Assembly (NCBI GenBank): GCA_041485125.1
Contig: JBGPIT010000268.1
Span: forward strand, 1-7,143
Length of the DNA stretch: 7,143 bases
Source of the DNA: JBGPIT01 sp041485125
GTDB lineage: Bacteria > Desulfobacterota > Binatia > UTPRO1
Direction: 5' to 3'
The translations under genes were made by a program, and so were the position numbers. Every line of letters begins with the position of its first letter. Positions within the stretch are counted from its first letter, which is position 1. This document shows, piece by piece, positions 1 through 7,143 of the stretch. The notes beneath the pieces are model-generated. The model saw only the letters and a program-made list of their open reading frames with translations. It made no database searches and had not been told where the DNA came from.

Positions 1-723
1 CGTCTCCATGACGTCGAGGACCGCGTCGAACTTGACCGCGAAATTCGGATCGTGAAAGCCGACCATCGTGCCGGGGAAGCGCGTGGCGGCGAAGCGCAGG
101 TCGGCGGCGAGACGATCGAGCGAGAGCAACCGGTCCGGCGCGTCCCTGTCGATGCAGAACTCGCAGCGGTAGGGGCATCCGGTGCTCGCGAGGAGCGGGA
201 TCGTCGTCGACGGCACCGCGCGGCCGTAGGCGAAGGCCGACGCGCGCACCTCGGGAAGGCGCTCGGCGATCGACGGTAGATCGCCGAGCGGCCGCTCGGT
301 CGCGACGAACGCGCCCGGGGCGTACGAGCCGGCGAGGATGTCGGCGATCGTCTCCTCGTCACAGCTGCCGACGGCGAGATCGAAGAAGCGCAGGCAATCG
401 TCCGGGAACGCTTTCGCGTGCGGCCCGCCGATCACGGTCGTCACGCCGGCGCGGCGGTAGAGCTTGGCGAGCGCGTAGGCGAGCGCGCTCGCCTGCGTGT
501 AGGTCGCGACGAAGACCACGTCGAGGTCGTCCGGCAGCAGCCGGCGCGGGTCGCCGACGCCGTAGTAGGTCGCGTAGAACACTTGGTGGCCGCGCCGCCG
601 GCACCACGCCGCGATCGCCTGCGGCATGACGCTCGCGTACTGCTTGGTCATGACCAGGTGATAGGCGGCGTCGCTCCAGGTGCGCGCCGGGGTCGAGAGC
701 AGCTCGAGAATACCGACGCGCAT
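1..723 (-). CDS. Radical SAM protein with N-terminal B12-binding-like domain (partial, 3' end outside window)
   Basis: The first 241 residues are visible; the frame is still open at the left edge. The ATG at 723 begins MRVGILELL. Residues 1-145 look like the Rossmann-type B12-binding domain found before many radical SAM cores: a V-V-F-V strand near residue 70, then GGPHAKAFPDD near 99-109. The radical SAM signature follows as CPYRCEFC, with Cys183, Cys187 and Cys190 in the CxxxCxxC spacing that binds the 4Fe-4S cluster. A DPNF motif near 225-228 resembles the D-x-NF stretch common in this superfamily. The classic corrinoid motif DxHxxG is not evident, so cobalamin binding is unproven. The gene starts 11 bases after the lnt stop, and the purine-rich TGAGGA around that stop may act as ribosome binding site, so coupling to lnt is likely. 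Substrate and reaction cannot be told from the sequence; methyl transfer or another radical modification is possible. Confidence 0.9.
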   Translation of the reverse strand, partial: MRVGILELLSTPARTWSDAAYHLVMTKQYASVMPQAIAAWCRRRGHQVFYATYYGVGDPRRLLPDDLDVVFVATYTQASALAYALAKLYRRAGVTTVIGGPHAKAFPDDCLRFFDLAVGSCDEETIADILAGSYAPGAFVATERPLGDLPSIAERLPEVRASAFAYGRAVPSTTIPLLASTGCPYRCEFCIDRDAPDRLLSLDRLAADLRFAATRFPGTMVGFHDPNFAVKFDAVLDVMET

Positions 724-734
724 GGCCCCCGTCC

Positions 735-2285
735 TCAGCGCAGCCGGACGATCGTGCTCGCGACGCTCGCGAGCACGCAGGCGTAGGCGAACGCGTCGCC
801 GATCCGCGCGTACGGCGTCACGACGGTGCTCGGCCAGATCGTGCCGCCGAGCGTGTCGCGCACGAAGAAGTCGGTGTGCGCGACGACACGTCCGAGCGGA
901 TCGACGATCGCCGACGGCCCCGACGTCGAGGCGCGGACGAGGTAGCGCCGCTCCTCGACCGTCCGCAGCCGGACGATGTCGAACTGCTGCGCCGAGAACT
1001 TCGGCGTCAGCCAGGTGTCGTGTGCCGGGTCGACGAAGAAGACCGCGCCGGCGCGGACGCGCGCCGCGGCGATTTCCGGAAACATCGCCTCGTTGCAGAT
1101 CGTGACGCCCGCCGGACCCGCCGACGTCGGCAGCGGCGGCCGCTCCGATCCCGGCGTGAGCTCGCGCGCGTGCGCGAACTCGCGGCGCAGGAAGTCGAGC
1201 GCGTGGACCGGGAAGTACTCGGCGAACGGCACCAGACGTTGCTTGTCGTAGGAGGCCACGATCGACCCGTCGTCCGCGAGCAGGAAGACCGAGTTGTAGT
1301 AGACCGGCGCGGCGCCGTGCTCGACCCGCGGCCCGCCGGTCACGAGCTGCGCGCCCGCAGGCTCGAGAACGCGTGCGATCGCGGTCCGGTAGAGCGGCTC
1401 GTCCTCGAGGAAGAAGGTGAGCGCGTTCTCCGGCCAGAAGACGATCTCCGCACGGCTGTCGCGGAGGGCGGCGTGCGTGAGCCGCAGATATTCGTCGACG
1501 TTGCGGCCGTAGAACTCCTCGCGCCACTGCGTCCCGACGTCGAGATTCGCCTGCACCATCGCGACGCGGATCGGTCGCACGCTCGCCGGCGTGATCTCCG
1601 TCGTAACGAGCCGGTACTGCCCGTAGGCGAGCGCGGCGACGACCAGCGCGAACGCGAGCGCGACGCCGGCGAGCGGCTGCGACACCGCTCGCCGTGAAGA
1701 TGGAGCGACGGCGCGGTCGCGCGGTGATCGCGTCGACACCGCGGCGACGAGCTCCGCCAGTGCCGCGTTGACCGCAACCAAGAGGAAGCTCACGCCGTAG
1801 ACGCTCGTCGCGTCGGCGATCTGCATCAAGCGCTCACGCCCCATCTGCGAGTAGCCGAAGAGCGCCCAGGGATTTCCGACCAGGCGCGCGCGCGCCAACT
1901 CGACGGCGACCCAGGTCGCCGCGACCGCGAACGGCAGCAAGCGCCCCGGGCGGCGCACGAGCAGCCGATAGACCGCCGCAAACGCCATGAACGCCGGCGC
2001 CGCCATGAACGACGCGACGAAGACGAAGAACCCGATACCGACGAGCAGCGGCTGCTCGTAGTAATTCGCGACCGAGTGGGGAAACCAGTTGCCGACCGCG
2101 TATGCCGCCGTCATCGTCCAGAGCCACCCGAGGATGAGCGCGCGACCGAGCGTCGCGCGGCGGAGCGCGAGAAAGAACGGCACCAGCACGACCCACGCGA
2201 CGAGGTGCCAGCTCGCGGTCGGGAACGCGAGACCGTAGAGCGTGCCCGAGATCGCGGTCAGCGCGAGCGCAGCCAGTAACGGCAT
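735..2285 (-). CDS. lnt: Apolipoprotein N-acyltransferase
   Basis: Lnt transfers an acyl chain from a phospholipid to the N-terminal cysteine of diacylglyceryl-lipoproteins, the last step of lipoprotein maturation, in the inner membrane. The protein has 516 residues, close to the usual length. Hydrophobic helices cover roughly residues 4-22, 26-41, 47-67, 80-108, 116-132, 161-184 and 203-222; a carbon-nitrogen hydrolase (nitrilase-like) domain spans about 238-485; a last helix lies near 496-513. The triad is Glu286 (WPEN), Lys348 (YDKQRLVPF) and Cys397 (TICNE), and Glu356 (FAEYFP) and Trp254 match further residues important in E. coli Lnt. The Tyr that follows the catalytic Cys in E. coli is Asn398 here. 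The ATG at 2285 was chosen because it gives family length and a proper first helix. No Shine-Dalgarno is clear, and an in-frame TTG lies at 2321. The frame stays open up to 3473, but that extension overlaps the amidohydrolase and is not coding. Confidence 0.95.
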   Translation of the reverse strand: MPLLAALALTAISGTLYGLAFPTASWHLVAWVVLVPFFLALRRATLGRALILGWLWTMTAAYAVGNWFPHSVANYYEQPLLVGIGFFVFVASFMAAPAFMAFAAVYRLLVRRPGRLLPFAVAATWVAVELARARLVGNPWALFGYSQMGRERLMQIADATSVYGVSFLLVAVNAALAELVAAVSTRSPRDRAVAPSSRRAVSQPLAGVALAFALVVAALAYGQYRLVTTEITPASVRPIRVAMVQANLDVGTQWREEFYGRNVDEYLRLTHAALRDSRAEIVFWPENALTFFLEDEPLYRTAIARVLEPAGAQLVTGGPRVEHGAAPVYYNSVFLLADDGSIVASYDKQRLVPFAEYFPVHALDFLRREFAHARELTPGSERPPLPTSAGPAGVTICNEAMFPEIAAARVRAGAVFFVDPAHDTWLTPKFSAQQFDIVRLRTVEERRYLVRASTSGPSAIVDPLGRVVAHTDFFVRDTLGGTIWPSTVVTPYARIGDAFAYACVLASVASTIVRLR

Positions 2286-2371
2286 CGCGCGGACGCTGTC
2301 GGCACCGGGCAGAGATGTCAACGGCTCCGGTGGGCCGGGCAACCGAATCGTATCCGCGTGTTCGGCGACCG
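2286..2371. other. Largest intergenic gap, between amidohydrolase and lnt
   Basis: These 86 bases are the only gap over 40 bases in the window and so the likeliest place for an internal promoter for lnt. On the minus strand there is an exact TTGACA hexamer (2316-2321), but 17 bases further on stands CAGCGT, a poor -10 box, and transcription from it would begin almost at the lnt start codon. No convincing terminator hairpin with a T run was seen. The role is undecided. Confidence 0.3.
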
Positions 2372-3307
2372 CTACACGGAAGGCGGGCGTTCGGCGGGCC
2401 GATGGCTCGCGAGGAGCGCTTCGGCGTTGCCGTGGAGCCACCGTTCCATCACCGCCGGCTTCACCGGCAACGCACGGAACTCGGTCAGGAGCTCGGCCGG
2501 CGGCCGGCCGATCAGGAACCAGCCGGAGCCGAAAAGCACCTTGTCGGCGATCGTCGTCTGCCCGTAGCGCAACAGCGGCTCCCAGCCGGTGCCGGGCTCC
2601 GTGAAGTAGCGTGGCCGGTGCGCGCCGAGCTCGAGGTAGACGCGCGGATGCTTCCACGCCAGCAGGCAGGCTTCGAGCACCCACGGATAGCCGCCGTGGC
2701 TCATGATGATCGTGAGCTCGGGGAAGTCGGCCGCGACGGCGTCGATGTGGCGCGGATGGCCGAGGTCGTTGATCCGCATCGTCGTCCAGTTCGCCGAGGT
2801 GTGGATGCTGAGCGGCACCCCGAGCTCGACGCACTTGGCGTAGAAGGGATAGTAGCGGCGGTCGTCCGCCGGCACGCCGATCATGAACGGCCGCAGGCTC
2901 AAGCCGCGAAAGCCGCGCTCGACGATCCAATGCTCGAGCTCGCGCACCGCCGGCGTCCCCTTCAACACGTCGGCGCCGGCGTATGGAATGAAGCGCGTCG
3001 GGTAGCGCGCGGCGACCTCGGCGATCAGCTCGTTCGGGATCCAGGTCTCGCCGACGCTCGAGTGCTCGTCGAAGCCGGTGATGAGCGACTGCGTGACGTG
3101 CGCGGCGTCGAGGGCGGCGATGACCTGCTCCTCGGAGAGCTGGATCTCGATGGCGCGCCGCTTGAACGCGTCGAGGCTCGGCTCCTGCTTGTAGAAGACC
3201 CGGAGATACCCGAGCATCTCGCGCGGAAAGTGCTCCGCCGAATGACGCAGGATCGCCGGCGTCGGCAGGACGGGTGCCCACATGTCGATCGCGGGAATCG
3301 TCTCCAT
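2372..3307 (-). CDS. Amidohydrolase-2 (ACMSD-like) family protein lacking usual metal ligands
   Basis: This 311-residue protein has the outline of the amidohydrolase-2 TIM barrel (ACMSD, gamma-resorcylate decarboxylase and relatives). Visible landmarks are IDMWAPVLP at residues 7-15, SIHTS with His169, a MSHGGYPW segment with His204, LFGSGWF at 258-264 and a C-terminal HGNAEALL helix (292-299). In typical members the first motif is I-D-x-H-x-H and the late one is L-F-G-S-D-x-P. Here the two His are Trp10 and Pro12 and the Asp is Gly262, so three of the usual metal ligands are missing while the two middle His remain. It may be a metal-free or altered-metal enzyme, or have lost catalysis; the substrate is unknown. 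The ATG at 3307 has a strong ribosome binding site. The gene follows the GNAT gene by 27 bases and is probably cotranscribed with it. Confidence 0.88.
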   Translation of the reverse strand: METIPAIDMWAPVLPTPAILRHSAEHFPREMLGYLRVFYKQEPSLDAFKRRAIEIQLSEEQVIAALDAAHVTQSLITGFDEHSSVGETWIPNELIAEVAARYPTRFIPYAGADVLKGTPAVRELEHWIVERGFRGLSLRPFMIGVPADDRRYYPFYAKCVELGVPLSIHTSANWTTMRINDLGHPRHIDAVAADFPELTIIMSHGGYPWVLEACLLAWKHPRVYLELGAHRPRYFTEPGTGWEPLLRYGQTTIADKVLFGSGWFLIGRPPAELLTEFRALPVKPAVMERWLHGNAEALLASHRPAERPPSV

Positions 3308-3311
3308 CGCC

Positions 3312-3317
3312 CCTCCT
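3312..3317 (-). promoter_or_regulatory. Shine-Dalgarno of the amidohydrolase gene
   Basis: The minus strand reads GAGGAGGGGCG just before the ATG at 3307, with AGGAGG 4 bases upstream of it. It is the clearest ribosome binding site in the window and fixes this start. The genes on either side have weak or no such site, so this one may be translated independently rather than by coupling. Confidence 0.75.
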
Positions 3318-3334
3318 CGATCGCGGCCACGCGC

Positions 3335-4123
3335 TCAGGCGGGTGCGACGAGCAAGTGATACGCGGTCGGCGTAGTAAAGCCCATGCGCGCGTAGACCGG
3401 CGCGCCCATCGGCGACGCTTGCAGGTTCACGAACGCGGCGCCGCGCCGAAACCCCTCGCGCACGACCGCCCACGTCACCGCCTCGCCGTAGCCGCGCCCG
3501 CGATGCGCGGGCACGGTACCGACCCAGCCGATTCCGGCGACGCCGTACGAGACGTAGAGGGCAGCCGCCGCGGCGGGCTCGCTGCCGGCGTAGCCGACGA
3601 AGCCCTGCACCGTCGGCGCGCAGACGCTGTCGAGCTGGGCGAAGATGTCGGCGGTGTAGGCCCGTGACTGATCGTAGGTGGCGTACGCCTCGGCGCTGAC
3701 GTGGCGGTAGGCGTCGCGTCCCGCGTCATCGACGGCAGGGCAGATCACCAGACCCGGACAATCGGCGACGCTGCCCGGATCGGCGAGCAAGACCATGCCG
3801 GGCTCGTGCACCGGGTTGATGAGACCGCGCGCGAGCAACGCGGTCTCGAGCGCCTGGTCGGCGTGCGCCCGCAGCGCGATCGCGAACGGGAAGCTGCGCT
3901 GCACGTAGAAGGCGCCAATCGTCTCGAGGACGGTGTCGGCATCGACCTCGGCGCGGGGAAACGCCACGTTGTTGAAGAAGGCGCCCTCGGGATGCGCGAC
4001 CATGGTGAGCTCGCCGGTCTCGAGGATCTCGGTGTTGCGGCCGGTGCGGGTGAACTCTCGCACCATCTCCCACATGTTGAGGTCCATGAGGCGCAGCAGC
4101 CGCGCGCGGTCGAGATCGGCCAC
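3335..4123 (-). CDS. GNAT family N-acetyltransferase
   Basis: The product has 262 residues. The C-terminal half carries the GNAT fold: a GIGWVGTVPAHRGRGYG stretch (197-213) in which R208-x-x-G211-x-G213 forms the acetyl-CoA pyrophosphate-binding motif A, followed by a helix (AVTWAVVREGF, 215-225) and a closing strand and helix ending in PVYARMGF (242-249). The first 125 residues have no clear signature; they could be a degenerate second GNAT lobe or a substrate-binding domain. Translation appears to begin at a GTG at 4123, only 3 bases after the hisF stop (TGA-gcc-GTG), which points to translational coupling with hisF; an ATG at 4087 is a fallback start without a better ribosome binding site. 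The acceptor is unknown: small molecules, amino acids or protein N-termini are all possible. Nothing in the sequence links it chemically to histidine synthesis. Confidence 0.88.
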   Translation of the reverse strand: MADLDRARLLRLMDLNMWEMVREFTRTGRNTEILETGELTMVAHPEGAFFNNVAFPRAEVDADTVLETIGAFYVQRSFPFAIALRAHADQALETALLARGLINPVHEPGMVLLADPGSVADCPGLVICPAVDDAGRDAYRHVSAEAYATYDQSRAYTADIFAQLDSVCAPTVQGFVGYAGSEPAAAAALYVSYGVAGIGWVGTVPAHRGRGYGEAVTWAVVREGFRRGAAFVNLQASPMGAPVYARMGFTTPTAYHLLVAPA

Positions 4124-4126
4124 GGC

Positions 4127-4900
<774 letters not shown>

Positions 4901-4904
4901 GGTC

Positions 4905-5639
4905 TCAGGCGCGGCCGTCGCGCGCGATCCGGATCGCCGCGCGGAGATCGACGGCGCCGGGGTAGAGCGCACGGCCGACGATCACGCCGGCGAGGTTCGG
5001 CTGCTCGAGCGCGGCGAGCGCGCGCACGTCGTCGAGCGACGCCACGCCGCCCGACGCGATCACGGGCAGGTCGACCTCGGCAGCGAGCGCCGCGACCGCG
5101 GCAACGTTGACGCCGTCGCCGGTGCCGTCGCGAGCGATGTCGGTGAAGACGATCGCCGCCGCGCCGGCGTCGCGCACCCGCGCGGCGAGCGTCGAGACCG
5201 TCGTCGCGCTGTCCTTCGTCCAACCCGCGACCGAGACCATCCCGCGCCGCGCGTCGATGCCGGCGAGGATCGCGCCCGGATGGTCCCGGCACGCGTCCGC
5301 GAAGAACGCGGGGTCTTCCAACGCGGCGGTGCCAAGGACGACCCGACCGACGCCGGCGTCGAAGGCGCGCGCCAGCGTGTCGCGGTCGCGAATGCCGCCG
5401 CCGAGCTCGACCGGCACGTCGACACCGCGGCAGATCGCCGCGATCACGGCGGCATTCATCGGCGTGCCGCGCACGGCGCCGTCGAGGTCGACGACGTGGA
5501 TCCACTCGGCGCCGGCCTCGGCGAAGCCGCGCGCCACCGCGACCGGATCGTCGGCGTAGACGGTCTCGCGCGTCATGTCGCCTTGCACCAGGCGCACGCA
5601 GCGGCCGCCCTTCAGATCGATCGCGGGAATCACCAGCAT
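4905..5639 (-). CDS. hisA: Phosphoribosylformimino-AICAR-P isomerase HisA
   Basis: HisA carries out the Amadori rearrangement of ProFAR to PRFAR, the substrate of HisF-HisH, in the cytoplasm. The 244-residue protein starts MLVIPAIDLKGGRCVRLVQG. The catalytic pair is Asp8 (AIDLKGG) and Asp129 (GIDAR), with Thr166 in FTDIARDGT. Phosphate loops appear as ELGGGIR (78-84) and ASGGVAS (195-201), and the end has the family motif GRALYPG (222-228). The GW of SVAGWTKDS (139-140) fits true HisA; nothing suggests the bifunctional PriA of actinobacteria, though this cannot be excluded by eye. The ATG at 5639 matches the conserved N-terminus; the in-frame codons upstream run into the 40-base gap after hisH and into hisH itself. 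The ribosome binding site is weak (a GAG about 6 bases upstream). Confidence 0.98.
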   Translation of the reverse strand: MLVIPAIDLKGGRCVRLVQGDMTRETVYADDPVAVARGFAEAGAEWIHVVDLDGAVRGTPMNAAVIAAICRGVDVPVELGGGIRDRDTLARAFDAGVGRVVLGTAALEDPAFFADACRDHPGAILAGIDARRGMVSVAGWTKDSATTVSTLAARVRDAGAAAIVFTDIARDGTGDGVNVAAVAALAAEVDLPVIASGGVASLDDVRALAALEQPNLAGVIVGRALYPGAVDLRAAIRIARDGRA

Positions 5640-5679
5640 CGGGACTCTTATCTGCAGCCGAACGGCGTCGCGGCCGACG

Positions 5680-6330
5680 TCAAACCGCGCGCTCGCTGGC
5701 GACGCCGTCGGTCTCGCCGGCGAGCGCCGCAAAGTTCGCGAGCAGGCGCAGGCCGGCCGCTTGGCTCTTCTCCGGGTGGAACTGGCAGGCGTAGACGTTC
5801 TCCAGCCACACCGACGAGACGAACTCGCCGCCGTACTCCGTCGTGGTCGCGATCACGCGCTCGTCGTCCGGCACCGGGTAGTAGGAGTGAACGAAGTAGA
5901 CCGGCGTGCCGTCGTCGATGCCGGTGAGGTGCGGCGGCCGGCGGATCACGCGCAGCGCGTTCCACCCCATGTGCGGGATCTTCCGCAGCCCGACCGGATC
6001 GGGCGCGAAGCGCACGACCCTGCCGGGAAGGATGCCGAGTCCCGCGACCGGGCCGAACTCCTCGCTCGAGTCGAAGAGGAGCTGCATGCCGAGGCAGATG
6101 CCGAGGAACGGCCGCCCGGTCGCGACGAAGTCTTTCACCGTCGCGGTGAGGCCGTGCCTGCCGAGGTTCTCCATGCACATGCCGAACGCGCCGACCCCGG
6201 GCAGCACGGCGGCGTCGGCTCGAGCGATCACCGCCGGGTCGCGCGTGACGACCGCGCGCGCGCCGACGTGCTCGAGCGCCTTCTGCACGCTGCGCAGGTT
6301 CCCCATGCCGTAGTCGATGACCGCGATCAC
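5680..6330 (-). CDS. hisH: Imidazole glycerol phosphate synthase, glutaminase subunit HisH
   Basis: HisH hydrolyses glutamine and passes the ammonia to HisF. It is a class I glutamine amidotransferase of 216 residues. The nucleophile is Cys79 in GICLGMQ, and the partner residues are His185 and Glu187 in FHPEKS. PGVGAFG (45-51) is the conserved oxyanion-strand region and VYFVHSYY (144-151) is typical of the family. The start is taken as the GTG at 6330, giving VIAVIDYGMGN; no in-frame ATG lies near, and the open frame further upstream overlaps the preceding gene. That GTG is 2 bases after the stop of the membrane gene (TAG-gc-GTG), so re-initiation by the same ribosomes is likely. The gene is followed by hisA after 40 bases, and its partner hisF is two genes downstream. 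Confidence 0.97.
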   Translation of the reverse strand: MIAVIDYGMGNLRSVQKALEHVGARAVVTRDPAVIARADAAVLPGVGAFGMCMENLGRHGLTATVKDFVATGRPFLGICLGMQLLFDSSEEFGPVAGLGILPGRVVRFAPDPVGLRKIPHMGWNALRVIRRPPHLTGIDDGTPVYFVHSYYPVPDDERVIATTTEYGGEFVSSVWLENVYACQFHPEKSQAAGLRLLANFAALAGETDGVASERAV

Positions 6331-6332
6331 GC

Positions 6333-6956
6333 CTACACCGCCTGCGCTGGAGTCTCTGCGGTCGCACGACGGCGCGCAAGCGCCGGGCTCCAGAGCCGCA
6401 GCACCAGCGCCGCGATCACCAGGAGCCCGAGCGGCCAGTACAGCGCCGACTCGAACGTGCGGGGCACGTAGCTGAGCGCGAAGATGAACCAGATGTAGTA
6501 CGCGCCGATCGTGTGCAGGCGGCACCACGCCTGCGGTCCGAGCCATGCCGCCGTGCGGTCGAACGAGGTGAGCGTCATCAGGGTCAGGAACACGTACCCC
6601 ACACCGCCGAAGATCAACAGGACGGGCCCGGCCGTTTCGTACAGGCCCGCCGTCGACCAGCCGGCGAGCGCGAGGAGCGCGGCGAGGTGCGCGTAGTGCG
6701 ACACCGCGAACGAGACGCCGAGCTGGCGGCGGTTCGCGAGCAGCCAGCGCGTGGTCGCGTTCGGCCACGCCCGTCGCAGCGACGACGCCGCGAAGGCGAG
6801 CGTGAAGAGGACGACCGAGCTCCGCGCGGTGGCGCGGATCACCATCCGGATGGCGGGCTCGTCGGTGCCGGCCGCGGCGAGGCACGCCGCGATCATCACC
6901 GCGATCGCGACCGTCGCCCAGCCGACGATCGGCCAGCCGTTCACGGCGCCGCGCAC
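6333..6956 (-). CDS. Ferric-reductase-like six-helix membrane protein
   Basis: This 207-residue protein is mostly membrane. Hydrophobic helices lie near 9-29, 45-60, 79-100, 110-131, 149-165 and 172-188. It resembles the ferric-reductase-like transmembrane domain (the group that includes MsrQ and the heme b part of NADPH oxidases): RRQLGVSFAVSHYAHLAALL (76-95) has the Arg-rich entry to helix 3 with His87 and His90, and CRLHTIGAYYIWF (145-157) opens helix 5 with His148. A second histidine about 13 residues after His148, expected in proteins that hold two hemes, is missing. There is no flavin or NAD domain, so it would be only a membrane electron carrier with an unknown partner. The GTG at 6956 starts 7 bases after hisB, and the stop is 2 bases before hisH, so it is firmly inside the his operon although no such activity is known in histidine synthesis. 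Confidence 0.8.
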   Translation of the reverse strand: MRGAVNGWPIVGWATVAIAVMIAACLAAAGTDEPAIRMVIRATARSSVVLFTLAFAASSLRRAWPNATTRWLLANRRQLGVSFAVSHYAHLAALLALAGWSTAGLYETAGPVLLIFGGVGYVFLTLMTLTSFDRTAAWLGPQAWCRLHTIGAYYIWFIFALSYVPRTFESALYWPLGLLVIAALVLRLWSPALARRRATAETPAQAV

Positions 6957-6963
6957 GCGCGTC

Positions 6964-7143
6964 TCACAGGGCGCCCTTGGTCGAGAGCACGCCGACCACG
7001 CGCGGATCGCGCTGGCTCGCGACGTCGAGCGCGCGCGCCAGCCCTTTGAAGGACGCCTCGATGATGTGGTGCGGGTTCCGGCCCGCGAGCATGCGGACGT
7101 GCAGGTTCATCCCGAGCTGGTTCACGAACGCGAGCAGGAAATC
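6964..7143 (-). CDS. hisB: Imidazoleglycerol-phosphate dehydratase HisB (partial, C-terminal end)
   Basis: The last 59 codons are visible; the start lies beyond the right edge. HisB dehydrates imidazole-glycerol phosphate to imidazole-acetol phosphate, using manganese. The segment shows NPHHIIEASFKGLARAL, which contains the metal-binding His pair and Glu of the second dehydratase repeat, and ends with STKGAL, the conserved C-terminus of the family (usually STKGVL or STKGAL). Because only the end is present, one cannot say whether this is the short dehydratase or the E. coli-type fusion with histidinol-phosphatase. It ends 7 bases before the membrane-protein gene and heads the visible part of the his operon. 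Confidence 0.95.
   Translation of the reverse strand, partial: DFLLAFVNQLGMNLHVRMLAGRNPHHIIEASFKGLARALDVASQRDPRVVGVLSTKGAL

Noticed and set aside
2293..2321. Exact TTGACA (-35-like) on the minus strand before lnt.
   Set aside because: The matching -10 position reads CAGCGT and the start point would fall at the start codon; a single hexamer is weak evidence for a promoter.
2330..2360. Possible GC-rich hairpin in the gap before lnt that might be a terminator.
   Set aside because: The pairing is only about four bases with a large loop and no T run follows on the minus strand.
2286..3473. In-frame upstream extension of lnt by about 396 codons, giving a 912-residue open frame.
   Set aside because: The extension overlaps the amidohydrolase and part of the GNAT gene in another frame, is Arg- and Ala-rich without family features, and the Lnt family begins at the ATG at 2285.
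4901..4972. Longer in-frame start for hisF at 4972.
   Set aside because: It would overlap the end of hisA by more than 60 bases and add residues absent from the family; the ATG at 4900 matches the conserved N-terminus.
6331..6885. Upstream extension of the hisH frame through the membrane-protein gene, as a 401-codon frame.
   Set aside because: The added part is the out-of-frame shadow of the membrane protein; the HisH family starts at the VIAVIDYG motif.

Overview
The window is very GC-rich (about 70% by eye) and tightly packed. All nine genes lie on the minus strand, so they are transcribed from the right edge to the left edge. Gaps between genes run from 2 to 86 bases. No RNA gene, insertion sequence, CRISPR array or obvious terminator was seen. 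The presence of Lnt, the base composition and the mix of amidohydrolase, radical SAM and membrane-redox genes suggest a high-GC bacterium with lipoproteins, probably an uncultured soil or sediment lineage (Deltaproteobacteria- or Binatota-like is a guess). Taxonomy cannot be fixed from the window.

Right half (7143 to 4127), histidine biosynthesis. In transcription order this holds the C-terminal end of hisB, a six-helix ferric-reductase-like membrane protein, hisH, hisA and hisF. HisA makes PRFAR. The HisH-HisF glutamine amidotransferase/cyclase turns it into imidazole-glycerol phosphate, the substrate of HisB. Catalytic residues of HisA, HisF and HisH are all present. The membrane gene sits inside the operon with 7 bases before it and 2 after it, and has no known place in the pathway.

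Left half (4123 to 1). A GNAT acetyltransferase starts 3 bases after hisF, where hisI or hisE is often found in other genomes. It is followed by an amidohydrolase-2 (ACMSD-like) protein that has lost the usual N-terminal HxH and the C-terminal Asp metal ligands. After an 86-base gap comes a full-length apolipoprotein N-acyltransferase (Lnt) with a complete Glu-Lys-Cys triad. A radical SAM protein with a B12-binding-like N-terminal domain follows 11 bases later and runs off the left edge.

The genes form either one long operon or two units split at the 86-base gap before lnt. The histidine genes work together; the role of the four genes with unknown substrates is open. The most interesting points are the membrane redox-type protein inside the his operon and the amidohydrolase without its usual metal site.
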